From Metopolophium dirhodum (taxonomy: Eukaryota; Arthropoda; Insecta; Hemiptera; Aphididae), in the NCBI RefSeq assembly GCF_019925205.1, contig NC_083560.1:55846270-55910269 (forward strand): 64,000 nucleotides of DNA, given 5' to 3'. Shown here in pieces: positions 48,742 to 62,136 of the stretch (positions are counted from its first letter, which is position 1; every line of letters starts with the position of its first letter). The notes beneath the pieces were generated by a model. That model did not search any database. It saw only the letters and a list, made by a program, of their open reading frames with translations, and was not told where the DNA came from. The position numbers and the translations under genes are program-made.

Positions 48742-51700
48742 TAATTTCATCAATCTTCTTCGAATATTTTCAAATGTTTACATAATTCATTCTCCCTTCT
48801 AATACATCTTTAACTGAATTGCAAATTCGCTGATATTTATCATGTCTAAAGAAGGTAAATTATGTTTATTTATTAATTATATTTTTAATTAGATACATTT
48901 AAATTAAATCGCGTGCACCATAATAACGTTATCAAAATAAACACTTTTCAAGCCATATTATAAATAATATACAAATTATAATTTTTTTTTTTTTTTTTTA
49001 ATGTTAATATTTCCTAAAACATTTTGTTAATGTTTGTGCAATATAATTATTATTGGTACCCATCTTATATAAAAAATTTCCCATTTTTCCTTTACTTTAC
49101 TTTTGGAACAGATTTAAATAATAATTGCGCAAGCATATTGACTGATAGTGTTCTGTTCTATTTAACGTTGCTAGTCTAAGATATTCCTAATATTTTATAT
49201 TTTAAATTTAAATTCGTAAATAATTTATAATATTTTCTTTTTCTTTTGTTGCTATTATTCCATTTATATGTGTGCGTGTATTATGTGTGTACATAACAAT
49301 GTAAGTGTGTTTATATTAAATATAAATTCATTCGTGTTTACTATATATTTAGGTAAATATCATATTTACCAATTTACATAAAATGTCCATGAGAAGCTAT
49401 ATGTAAGTCAATGTAATATTTTTACTTTTTTACTCGCTCTTAAAATGCCATTAGGTACAAGAAAAAACAATACATTTTATGTACTTAATAAAAAATAATC
49501 TTATCTACCCCCCTCACCATCAATAAAAGACAATTTCTGATACAATTTCATATTTTTTGAATTTATTTTATTGTTTAATATTTTGAGTGAAAGTTGTTAC
49601 CAACAGTTGAGAATATGAAAATGTAATGATTAAGATACTATTGCAAGAACTATTATTCATAGAAAACTTGTTCATTTTGCATTTATTAATAATTCTGAAA
49701 GAATCGAGTCAATTTCTATAACGTACCTATGTAATATTAAGAACATAATTGTTTGTTTTTTTGTTGCTTATACACAGTTGTGCGAGTACATAACTAAATT
49801 ATTTGATTTATTTTACTTGCACATAAACCAGTGTGATTATTGATCTCAATGAACAGTATTCAACACTGTTTAAAAACAATGACATATAAATCTAATTAGT
49901 ACTGATTGTAGTACAGAATGTTATAACAGGTGGACTTATTGGAGATTATCTAACAAAAGTTAATAATTTAATTTAAAATCACAGGGTAATTTTATGAAGG
50001 CAAGTTTAATTCAAAAACAAAATTCTATCACTAAAAACTGGATATTTTTAATGTAATATTTATTTAATACGTATCCGGGATTAAATAAATTCTTCTTTAC
50101 CTACAAATAAAGTTTATAGATAATATACCGTTAAAATGAGAACATATGATTTTTAAAGTTTGAGTTGTAAATGTTACAGTTCTATCAATTACAAAAATAT
50201 TAGAAATATTCCAACTAAATAATTTATAAGCTTCAGATAATTAAAATAATTCACTAACATCAAATTTAATTTACTCATGAATCAATGAATCACATTAGAA
50301 AAATGCTTCTAAAATTGTCATTATTATCTCCAAAATCTTCTGTAAGTCCACCAAGTTTCTTCAAAATAAAATTTGAGTTTGATTTCTGCTTCTTTACTTT
50401 ATTTAATTAATTTAAGGTCTTTTTAGTATCATCGTCCGTGTAGTTATAATTTAAAACATCAGTACCTGATTACGCCAGCTGTAACTTATATTTTTAGACC
50501 GAATTATTGGTCTGATTGATAGTTCCTTCATAATTTAACATTCCAGCACGGTGTTTGATAGTGAAAATATTATAATATACACGGATAATAAAAATAAAAG
50601 TTCATAAGTTTTTTATTTTATCAGCTATAATAAAAACGTATGGAATAAGAAAAGACTTAAATATAAATAATATAACGAGAAAGAGACTGAAATTAGTTAT
50701 CAGTATACAAGTTAGGAAAATTACGTTAAAATTTTAAAGATATAGATCATAATATTAATACTAATCATGATATAATATACTCAATATTTCTTGAAGAGTT
50801 TCTGATTCCTTTAATAAAAGAAAACTGTCTCTATTTATTATAATCTGTAAGTATTCGTGTATCATTAATTCAGCCATTCTAGTTTAGTATTTTATGTTTA
50901 TGACGCCTTATAAATCAAATTATCTAGTTATTATAATAGAAATGTAATAACTAATAAGTGTAAAATATATAAATAAATAAATAAAAAAATTAAGCAGATA
51001 TGTTAATTTAAAACTATAAAACTGTTGGTTAGCTTTAAAAATAATGAACTTCTTTATGTTTATTAATATCTGCAATATGCATATAAAATAAATAAGTAGC
51101 TATTCAAAATATATTTATTAGGGTTTATAGAATTTAGTCAGTACTGCAATAAATAATAATATATTCTTTATAAATAATAATAACATCCATGCTGTAGGAT
51201 ATTGATTTATTATTTATATATTCAAGAAAAATATTATCAAATTGTATGTTACAAATAAAAATGTTGTTGATAAAATATAGAATAATGTTTGATACACCTA
51301 TACGTATAGTTAATAATACTTATACATTTCTTAGATGTATTTTTTTTGCGTACATAGCAATGTTTTTACAAGATTCTAGTCAATAGATAAGCATTTTTTA
51401 ACTAATCTTAATTTTTAAAAAAAAACAAAAATATAATTTAGTTAAATGTATTCAAATTAGAACAGATAAAATAGTTTTATTGTAATATAGACATTTCATC
51501 AAAAATTGGTTCTGTGTGTATTCAAATTTATAAATATTGGAATAAGATTGATTATTTATTGTTTACTGTTCAGTAAAATTTAAAAAAATTTAGTGCTCAA
51601 ATTAAATTCTTTCATGAACATTTTTTTTAAACATAATTACCGAATTGCCGAATCTATTTTTATATTCGACGCTCAATCCATTCGGTTGAATATTCTCAGG

Positions 51701-53500
51701 CTGTTGATTATGTATATGAATAACATCAATGTAATTGTTTTTTCTTGAATTTATAATGTGCAGTGCATGAACATCAAAATTTGTATTTGTTAGAATTTCA
51801 CAATAAATAAATCACTCATAATTAATTAACATTTTCGGTAGGCTTTAAACGTACTTCAACTCAAATTCATTGAGCTATTTACTTAATTTTATAAATCTGT
51901 AGATGCAAATGGTTTTTTCATTCGTTGTTGGACTTAATTCAATTATAAAATAATAAAAAAAATTATTTTCTCAATAAATACATTTATACTTCAATGTATA
52001 AGTCAACGACATTGCTATTCAGTATTCTTATTACAATGAGTATGCAGCATGCACACAAATTTATCGGTTCCAAAATATTGTAAAAATTAAAAAGTCAATC
52101 AAAATGGCAATTTTGCTTAATATACTCTAGTCATATGTATAGGTATATCTGTATTTATTTTTTGTTTTTCGGTGCTAAATTATTCAAATATTTCGTACAT
52201 ATTTTTTCTTTTCATGCTTTAGTTTATTTCGGTCAGGATGAAGGCCACTTTTTTTTGTTAGTATTATTATATGAATGTATTATAAAAACACCTAGAGTTT
52301 TTTCTTGTACTTCAAAAGGAGTGAGATAAAAGTTTAAGGTATGTGAAATTATAGATTAATTAGACAATTTAATTGTTTACAGCCATAGTCATTATAGTTG
52401 GTTACCATGTTAGGCGTGCAATAGATTGGGTTAAGTTCTAATAAATATAACACATACTATTTACATATTGGCATTTATAACTTACTCTTTATTAAAATAT
52501 TATGTTATTAATCTATTTGTAAGTATTCGGGTGTTTAACTGAGTGTGAGTGTAGTCAATATTTTGAATATAACAATAACAATTTGGCTCATTTTAAAATT
52601 CTGCTGTACCATAATATTTCCTGTTTAAAATTATGTCAAACATAATAAAAATAATAATAATAATAATGTCTATAAAATAAACTTAATATTTTACCAAGAA
52701 AAGTATTAAAAATATCCAGTTTTTGTACTGAGGCCACTTCAGATGTAGGTACCTAATAAAATATAAGTATTTGAACACTCATAAATTACTCAGAAACAAT
52801 ATTTCCTATTATTAATGCTACTAGTAAAATAAAGAACAACACTAAATTATTTGATAATACGTTGGTAGAAGTTAAATATTATTTATTTTCAATCCAGAAC
52901 AAAAAAAAATATTTTGCAAGTTATTATATAGATAAAATAATGAAAAATTGCAAATAAAACTAAACTTACATGTATACATTAATATTAGTTTAAATAACGC
53001 ACATTAATACTAATTGTTTGTATTTGAGGTTTTTATTTGGAACTTTTAATATTTTATATTCGTTTTAATAAAATTCCGTGATATAAATTTCTGGAGTGTT
53101 TTGTAGTATTTTTGATTATTAGCTTTTCGATATGTATACTTAAATATTCTTATTGGTCTTTAGATAATTTTTTTTAGAAAATAATTTTATCGATTTTATT
53201 TAGATTCTTATGAACTCGTTGTTTAACCACGTAAATTATCTAGAAAACTTCTTTTAAAAATAAAAAAATAAAAAAAAAATTGAATACCTTTAACCTGGTT
53301 TATTGGTTTGTATAAGAAATTCATATTTTATATGTCGGTATACCTATTGGAATTTACAGAATCTATTACTTTGTATATTACATGTAATACCTACATTTAT
53401 TTTGGAATTCGTAATATTATATTTTTAAATATGAAATAATAGAAAACATTCCTGGAATATCGTAAATAAAATAAGCAACAAAATAATAATAATAATGATA
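48742..53500 (+). other. Probable long 3' UTR of the ELAV gene (end not determined)
   Basis: No gene is seen. The stretch is very AT/U-rich with long T runs (for example 48981-49000), repeated ATTTA-like words and scattered AATAAA hexamers (the first convincing one at 49487-49492). Long 3' UTRs are usual for ELAV genes. The right boundary is a guess. Confidence 0.35.
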
Positions 53501-56500
53501 AAGTTACGTATTTTTTTACATAACTAATATATAAATATTATGAAGTAATAATATAATGTGGTTTTTCTGTTCACCACTTCGAATACTAAAATGCAGTCTT
53601 TCCAATTATCAGATTCTAAGCAGGGTTTTAGATTTTTTACTATAGGGTTGAAAATTTGCATTAATTCTCCTCGTAAACGAAAAAAAACGATTTCATTACC
53701 AAAACCCGCTATGATATCACCAGAGACGGGGCATTGTTCTTCAAAGTACCTGGGTGGGAGTGAAAGGGTTGGTCCATAATATAATCTCTATATATATATA
53801 TTATATAAAATGTGTGTTTGTGATTGAATAATCAACGTCTAGCATTTTTATAAATTAAAAGATTAGCCATCGATGAAACCAATATGACCTGTGTATTATG
53901 TTTATTAAATTGCATTCAGTTTGAGAACGATAAAAGTTAACTGTATTTGTAAAAGTATAAATCAAACCGTTAAACAATGTTATGATTTTTTTTTTTCGTT
54001 TGACGATCACATCGGAGAACCGCTAAGTTAATAATTAATTATAATTTAAAAAATTATAACCTACCTGCGAATTGCGATTTATTTACATTAAAAAAATCAT
54101 TGATATCTCATGAACCGCATTATATAACTATTAATAACGGCGTAGTTTCGTTGTAATATCAGCGATATTATAGCTAATAGTATGCCTCTATGATATACGA
54201 TATTCCGTGTTTGGTAGCACCGAGTATAATTTTCGAACAAACGCTTAACATAAATAAAAAGTCAATTCATTCACCTGCTACGATACGGGCGAAACATACT
54301 ACAAACCGACGTATAAAGACATAATTGTAGTAAAAATGTAAAGTATGAAATAAAACATGGCTTATAATTATAATAATAATATGTTGATTATGATAATAAT
54401 AATATAGATGTTTTGTCCGGCGATACCGCGGTTGACAATATCCGGACTTCGTGGTTCGCGCATGTGCGCAATGCCGACTTTGGTGCTTATAACTGTATAA
54501 CTAACGAGTTATTGTACCGATATTTTGATGTTAGTAGGGCCCCAACACGTTTGTGTATTATAATATGCATTGATCACATAATATGTCAGTGTAGATTTAT
54601 AACTTTGTATATACATATAGTGCTGGTATAATACTATTGTGCAAAACTCATAAAAACGTTTATATAATACTGTATTATAATTTAAAAGTTTTTATTGGTG
54701 TGCAAGTATATTCCGTGAACGGCTTTATTATAAACGCGAAACATAAAAATTCAAACGCCAAAATCGGCGCGGGATCGTCTTGAATTCGTTGTTACCATTT
54801 TTTTCTATATAATTTTGTGTTAATTGACGACGCCTGCGTTTTTCACACACAATGAAAAAACTATGATTTGTTCGTCGATTTGAACATTAATTTTGTTAGA
54901 TGTGTATAGTATAGTCATAATCCCGGCTAAAGTATTAAGTATACACACGAAAAATCTGGTGAATAACAAAATAAGAGCAATACATAATCATTGTTTACGG
55001 TCATATATAATATGATTCGATTTATCTAAACTCTCCCTTTGAATTCTACACTCCCTTTGTTTTATTCAGAGTGATCGCTGAAATTTATCCTATCGTGGTT
55101 TCCGATATAATATCTACATAGGAAGTTATTGTTCAATACCACGCGTCTGTTAATTTTTCAAGTAAATAATATTATGTAACCTATAATATTCGAATATAGT
55201 TTTCGAAATGATCTATGATGAATGCGATTTATTTTACTGGCTGTAAAATGTGTATGTCTAATTATTATATGATTCGAATTTGGTGGCAATTGGTATCGAA
55301 AAAAAATTCTTAAGTTAATTTTATTCTTATATAATATAATTTAAAATTATGTATGGTAACGTATGCATTTTAGACCTAACTTACTATTTAGCGTTTATTA
55401 TTTAAATGAATTGTTTTGTTATTCGCCAATATAGTCCACATTGTTTGTAGGAAATGTTTTTTAAGAACCGTTATAGTGAAACAAATGTATATCTAATATA
55501 TTTGTAAGAACGTAAGTAAAAAAATATACTAATATGCTAGATTGATTGCTTATCCACTATAATGTCATCATTATGACAAATACACAAATGTATTTTTACT
55601 GTCCATCAAAATCTCAAATAAAGAACAATAATTCTTAATTATTATATGATTAAGATTAAGAACAACATATTATCTAATATCCTTATAAAAATAGTAGAAC
55701 AAAAAATACTTTAAATGCGAAAATTAAATTAAATTATGCGATGTAATCAACTCGAAGGTTAAAAATGAAAACTAGGAACGGCCGCAGCTTAGGTACGGAT
55801 CGCACTAATAAGTAAAAGTAAAAATTACGCATTTAACAACTAACATACTACTTGAAAGTCCAATGGCCTAAAAATAAAAAAGTAAACGCTCTTTTATCTG
55901 TAGAGTAAAAATGTAGATGCTGATAAAAATGCTAATTCGAAACTCTCGGAATAGTTTCGGTGTACATGAATTATTTTTATCGGTTGTTTAAAAAATCATA
56001 AATCGAGTATTCGCGGACTCATGAAATCTAACGGGGATTGAAAACTCGTGACAAACAATTCAAATCCCTAGCAGATATATTTTTGCATTTACCAAAAATA
56101 TTTTTACATTTTTCAAGTGAGATAAGTAATGTCGATGAAAATTAATAACTATGTTTTTGAACAATTAGGCTTTTAATATGTATGTATGGGTGAGAATATT
56201 ATAGACCAGTGGTTTTTTGGCTTTGAGTGATCAGAAGAAAATTGACTTTCTGGACTCGTGCGAGTTACATAACACTTTATTGAACCACTGAGCATTTGGC
56301 TCGTTGAGTTTTTATGTATTTTGTGAAAGCTCAATAGGGTATTTGTACTTTTACGCCCTACCGGGTAATTTTGAAACAGCATACGCGCCATATGTCGCTA
56401 CGACCATGTCATTATGATCTCATGAGTTTCTACTGACTTCTTTTACCTTTGTTATGGCATTGCCACTAAATTATTATCTACGTTTACTTATATCCCTGTG

Positions 56501-57424
56501 GAATGTGGATACTCTTTCATAAACTTAATTTTGTTCCAAAAATGTAATTCATAATTTGTATGGTTTGTCGTTTTACTGTTTGACAATTGATTCTAGTCTT
56601 GACATTTTTTTTATTAAATATTGATTTTATTGAGTCGAGATTTATGGTAATCTAACCGTAATTCGTGTTTAACAAAATTTATTTTTCCCTTATTATTGTT
56701 GCTCTGCTTTCCCCGTCATCGTTAGGTTCATTCTATTTATGCAAATAAAGAAATCTCCGTGAAGAATATAAGTGGTTAGAGTCTCTCGTTAATTCGTTAA
56801 GATGAATCCTGATTCCTGGTGGTATTGCATACGGTACTATACCCCAGAGTAGATCATCTAATTTTTTAATAAGTAATTATCTACTATCTACTCTTATAAC
56901 AAATCTATTTTTGAATTTGTTATGTGGATGTACTTATTATTAACTAATTCGATGGCTATTAAAAGTAAAATTAATAACATAACAAAATAAATAACAATGG
57001 CAGTAATTCGTAAAAATGTCATCTGATTTTTAAATGGTATAACAAAATAATCAATACAACACAATTACTAATATTCTTTAAAAAAAAACTATGATTTTCA
57101 TACGATGGCAAATATTTTTTACACAATAAGATGAACTCCTTTGTCTTCCAATCTGATTTCGTTCTGTGTATCTACTTAATTTTGTACCTAGTAAATTTTG
57201 CATATGTGTTGTCAACTTTCCATCGAATCACTTTATATAACAGTTACAATATGATTAAATGTTATAAAATTGTTTCAAAATGTTTACTTAGGTCTACCAA
57301 ATGTATTATGTACATTATTAACATTATAGCTTTGATTTAAATTGTGTGTGTTTAAATAATGATAATTATTATTGTTATAATTATTATGATTATTATTACT
57401 ATATATAATATTATTACAGATACA

Positions 57425-57459
<35 letters not shown>

Positions 57460-57469
57460 CATTCTCATT
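57425..57469. repeat. (ATT)n microsatellite
   Basis: Near-pure ATT repeat, part of a wider AT trinucleotide-rich zone from 57360. On the minus strand it reads as poly-Asn, which is not a real gene. Confidence 0.9.
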
Positions 57470-59997
57470 ATAGTAATACAAAACTAACAATAATAATTTA
57501 ATTCATTTTTATGAAATTTATGTTTTCAATTCTATTTGGTAAAATATCATCATTCATGTCTGTGTATGTGTGTGTGATTTTTTTTTCGATTTTAATTTAT
57601 AATTTAGGTGTTTTAAAAACAATAATATAATACACGGATTACGGATATGCTCGTAAATATTATATATATATGAAATTAAAATTAATTTAATGGCTTAGCT
57701 TATATTATTATGAGACTTCATTTTCATTCAAGTCTACTTGTTTGTGAACTGAATTGTATTGTAATGTACGAGCAAATTATTAAAGTTACGGGAATTTAAA
57801 ATACAAATAAAAGCAGTATTTGATATTAAAGTGTATTTTCTGTGTATTTATATTTTATATCTACTCAGAAAAGAAAATCCGTGTACTATATATATTTCTT
57901 TTTGAAACACTAGTGCATTTTAGATGATTAATATTTACTATAAACTGAAATCAATGTTTGAATTTTTTCTTCTTTTTTTGTTTTTTTTTTTTTATTATTA
58001 TTACTATTAATTTAGCACCTTACGAGTATAAATGAGTTTAATATGTTTTTTCAACTAATTTTATTTTATTCCTTTTTAAAATTATCCCTTATTTAGTTAT
58101 TATATGTAAATGCGGGCCAGTTGTTTTTAGCGGCACTCCCGTCCTGCGTGTCGAGTGTAAGTTTATTTTTAAAAAAAAACCGTACATATAGATATAATAT
58201 TTTACCAGTGCACAAAATGAGTGCTCAAGTGATTATAAGATTATGAAAGAAAAAAATAATTGTTAATTGTGTTACATTATCCCGTGTCAACGAATCGTTT
58301 TTAATTATACGAAAACAATATATAAAAAATTTTTTTGTATTTTTGATCCGGTTGCCGGCTGTTTGCAATCTTTTTATACTCTTACATCAAGTTGCGTGGT
58401 ATGATATAGGTATACTTACCATCATCGAGATCCGGTATACCCCGTGTATCGATTGGTGTTAGTATGTTACTTACACTGCGGTTACGTATATTATACTTAT
58501 ATTATGCCATTCGTACCTTCCAATCATTCCAAGTCCTTATTGGTTCTGTAGGTACACGTTATGTGTACACGTATACAGAAATTACACTATAGTTACGTTA
58601 CATCCTCAATAGCACTCGTTGATCGTTCGAAGACTGGCATAACATGTAACAGTTCGCAGGGCATTTACGTGTCCAGCCGAGTTTTGGGTTGTCTCACGCT
58701 ATTTATTCCGAGCCTACCAAACTATTGTTGTCCGATGAATACTGTATGATATACCCTACCTATATCCTATACGTATACCTTTTTTGATCTGAGCGCACGT
58801 GCAGACAAATAATATGTTTATTATAAGTAGAGATCCATCGAATCGTCCTCCAGCGGTGAGATAAGTTATCTCAGATAACTGCTCGATATGGTGTCGTGGG
58901 GTACTGTGAGATACCTAAAAATAATATATAAACGTACAACGTTGGTTGGGTGAAACAAACTGCAGTGTTTGGAACTGAGTTATGCAGAGTAGTTTAAAAA
59001 ACTATTATCAATGATCATGATGACAAATATCGCTCGTGATCACTGTGGTAACTACGTGGTATTTGCTACCATAGCATAATGTCGGAACGTTGGAGGGGGT
59101 AAAAAGAAAAGCAAATTGTTTTCTCGGGTAATAAGCGTCATTTCCTCCGCGGTTTTTTAAAAAAAACACGCGTTTCTTTAGTTTTTCCATCTATTCCTTC
59201 TCCTTCACCGTCACTGACTATCTTTTCGTTAAATGCGCAATTTTTTTCAGTTATTGGCAAGCCCGCAACTTATATAATATTCTATTCAATATTAAGTAGG
59301 TAGTCGTAAATAATATATTTAGGGCTAATTTATTTCGTTTTTCGTTCGCTTCTTTATAATATTATGTTGTGCAGGTATTGTGTTATAGTTTAGGTATAGT
59401 TGTCGCTTTCGTCGGCACATTATAATCGTGTACACCGTTCGTCAAGGCAACGACATTTTTAATACTACGGTATGCCGTGACTGGAAAAGTAGGTACCGAC
59501 TGCGTAACTGATAATATTGGTATAATCTATGTATTCTGTGTAAAATATATAGGTAGGTAGGTGGGTATACCGTGACAGCAATAATATAATATAGGTTATA
59601 GGTAGGTATTAGGTATACTATATAGGTGTTGTGTGCACTGTGCTCTGTGCATACAGGTATTATATATTATTATAATGTGCGATTGTCTTGTCAATGGAAT
59701 ATTATATTCAGTAAAATCCGTCCTCGTGTAGTGAAGAAATAAATGTTACCCAAAATGTATTGTAGAGTTAATAAAAACATTTTTTTGTTGTTAATAATCC
59801 ATTCACCGAATACTGCAACTGTCGATACAACACTAAAATATCATAATATATATACTTAATATAATATCATCCCCGTACGGGGGAGTGCGCACACATACAC
59901 ATTTTCTAAATGACTAAAACTCTGTGATAATATTGAAATAATTTTTAAAAAACAATGTATTATATAATAAAATAACGATAATGATGATTATGATGAT

Positions 59998-60027
59998 AAT
60001 AATAAATAAATAAATAAATAAATAAAT
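59998..60027. repeat. (AAAT)n microsatellite
   Basis: About seven uninterrupted AAAT units. Confidence 0.9.
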
Positions 60028-60242
60028 GGTAATAGCGGTAGCAGGAAAACAATTCTAAATGCGATTGTCCGCTGAGCAAATCGTTCGATTTGCATAAAAT
60101 ATAAAAATTTAAATCCCTAATTTGATATTATTATTATTATACGCTTTTATACATAAATAAATATATATATATTATTTACACGAACATGTACATGCATACA
60201 TCTACATATTATTATATACCTACATAATATTAAACTATCTAC

Positions 60243-60276
<34 letters not shown>
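60243..60276. repeat. (TTA)n microsatellite
   Basis: Uninterrupted TTA units over about 34 bp. Confidence 0.9.
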
Positions 60277-60277
<1 letters not shown>

Positions 60278-60689
60278 CTTCTTCCGTAGATACTTTTTCT
60301 TTAACAGTAATTAATTATGTATAAAACGTACAACGAGCGTACGTAATAATATATTTACTTTGTACATATATATATATAAATATATATTTGTCGTTTTAAA
60401 CGCAATTTTATTTACTTCTCTGTTACATATAATATAATGTTTATAGATGTACCTACCATTTTAAGTAATATAATATATAACTTATTGATATACATATGTA
60501 CCCTATACGTTCAAACTTTAAAAAAAAATGTGACATCGTTATTTACGACCTCCTCCCCATCCCTTGTCTCCGCGTATGATCAAAGTCACTAATGTTTTAT
60601 TGTTACATTGATATTAATGTAAATGTGTTTTTTTTTCTTAAATTGTGTAGTTAACCAATATTTATATATATTATTATTAGATAATGCAA

Positions 60690-60721
<32 letters not shown>
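60690..60721. repeat. (ATT)n microsatellite
   Basis: Uninterrupted ATT units over about 32 bp. Confidence 0.9.
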
Positions 60722-62136
60722 GATATGATTTGATTTGATTTTAATTTTTTTAAATTTCTTTGTAACGGGTTAAAATATCATTGCAGTAATATGTTTATTA
60801 TTTACTGTCGTGTTTATCTTTATTACCTCACATACATCTTTATATACCTATATATATATACATATTATTACGATTATTATTTTATATTTTGTTTGAATAA
60901 TATTCTATAAATTATTTTTTCTTAACATTTCTGTCGAATGTAATCTTATTATTATCTTTATATTAATTATATTAATCAATATTAATTTATCGCTTTTGTT
61001 CAAATTCAATTAGTTTTAGTTTCATTTGTGTTTTATTAGGCGTCGTTGGCTTTTCACGTATATAAGTGTATAATATTATTATGATATATTATGTTTGTCA
61101 TTATTATCATTTACTTATTTATTTATTTTCAACTAATTTTTTTTTCAAATATAAGCGGTTAACATAAACAAAAAAAATGTGTTATCGTACTTGTCAAGTA
61201 TTATTATTATTATAATATTTTTATCATTATTTACTGGTTTTCGTTTGCTATACACATGATATCTCATTTTCCACGCCCGCGTTACTTTGATTTGTTTCGT
61301 CAAAATATATTATAATATGTATGTTTTTATTCCTGTTTCTGCACCAATAGTAGGTAGGTACCTATACCATGTCCTATGTCCTATGTACGATGTACCATTA
61401 ATTGCAATACGCGCGCCTGCATTATTAGCATTACCTATTTATTATTATTATTATTGTTATTACTTCTATCATTGCTGGTACAGTCGTCATATCAATTTCA
61501 CCGGTTGGGTAGGGTTCCCCTCCCACAGTACAGTATATACGCGAATTACTAGTTAGCCCTCACGATTAGCTTTCAGTTCAATATTTATTATTTGTAAAGT
61601 AGGTATCGGCAAACGCTGATCCTAGTCCGTCAATTTGCTCTCTCTATACTATAAAAAATAATAACAGATATACCAATATTATAAAATTCAAAAATCATAT
61701 GAGACTGAAGACGCCTCTTCAAAAACCTAATTCCAAGGGTGGCAATCGGCAATGTTACCCGGACTGATATTTTGTGTGATATATTTTAGTATATGAGCAA
61801 AAGTAGTATGAACAAATTTAAATTTATATGCTTTGGTACTGGGTAGGTATATAGGTATTTTTTAAATGTAAGATTATAGGTTTGCACAAAATATCGAAGT
61901 TAAAACTTTATAAAATACAAATTTTACAGCTACTCTATGAATTAGAGCTTTATTTGTTAATGTATTATTATATTTTATGAAATTGCTAGAGGACTTATGA
62001 GTCTTCATAACTAAGTAACTGTGAAGGTTATGCCAGTTTCACGGTACCGATTTATCCCTGTCCACCTATACACGACCATCACTTTAATCTTATTTTCATA
62101 ATTTAATCATAATTCTTCATCTTTTTTTATATTAAC

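Larger units (their letters stand above)
53501..62136. other. AT-rich intergenic stretch with microsatellites
   Basis: No gene recognised. Slightly CG-richer patches occur at about 54200-54560 and 58340-59280. A 72-codon minus frame at 56173-56391 has ordinary composition but no recognised domain. Confidence 0.45.

Noticed and set aside
57284..57490. Minus-strand open frame with poly-Asn
   Set aside because: Produced by the (ATT)n microsatellite; no other protein features.
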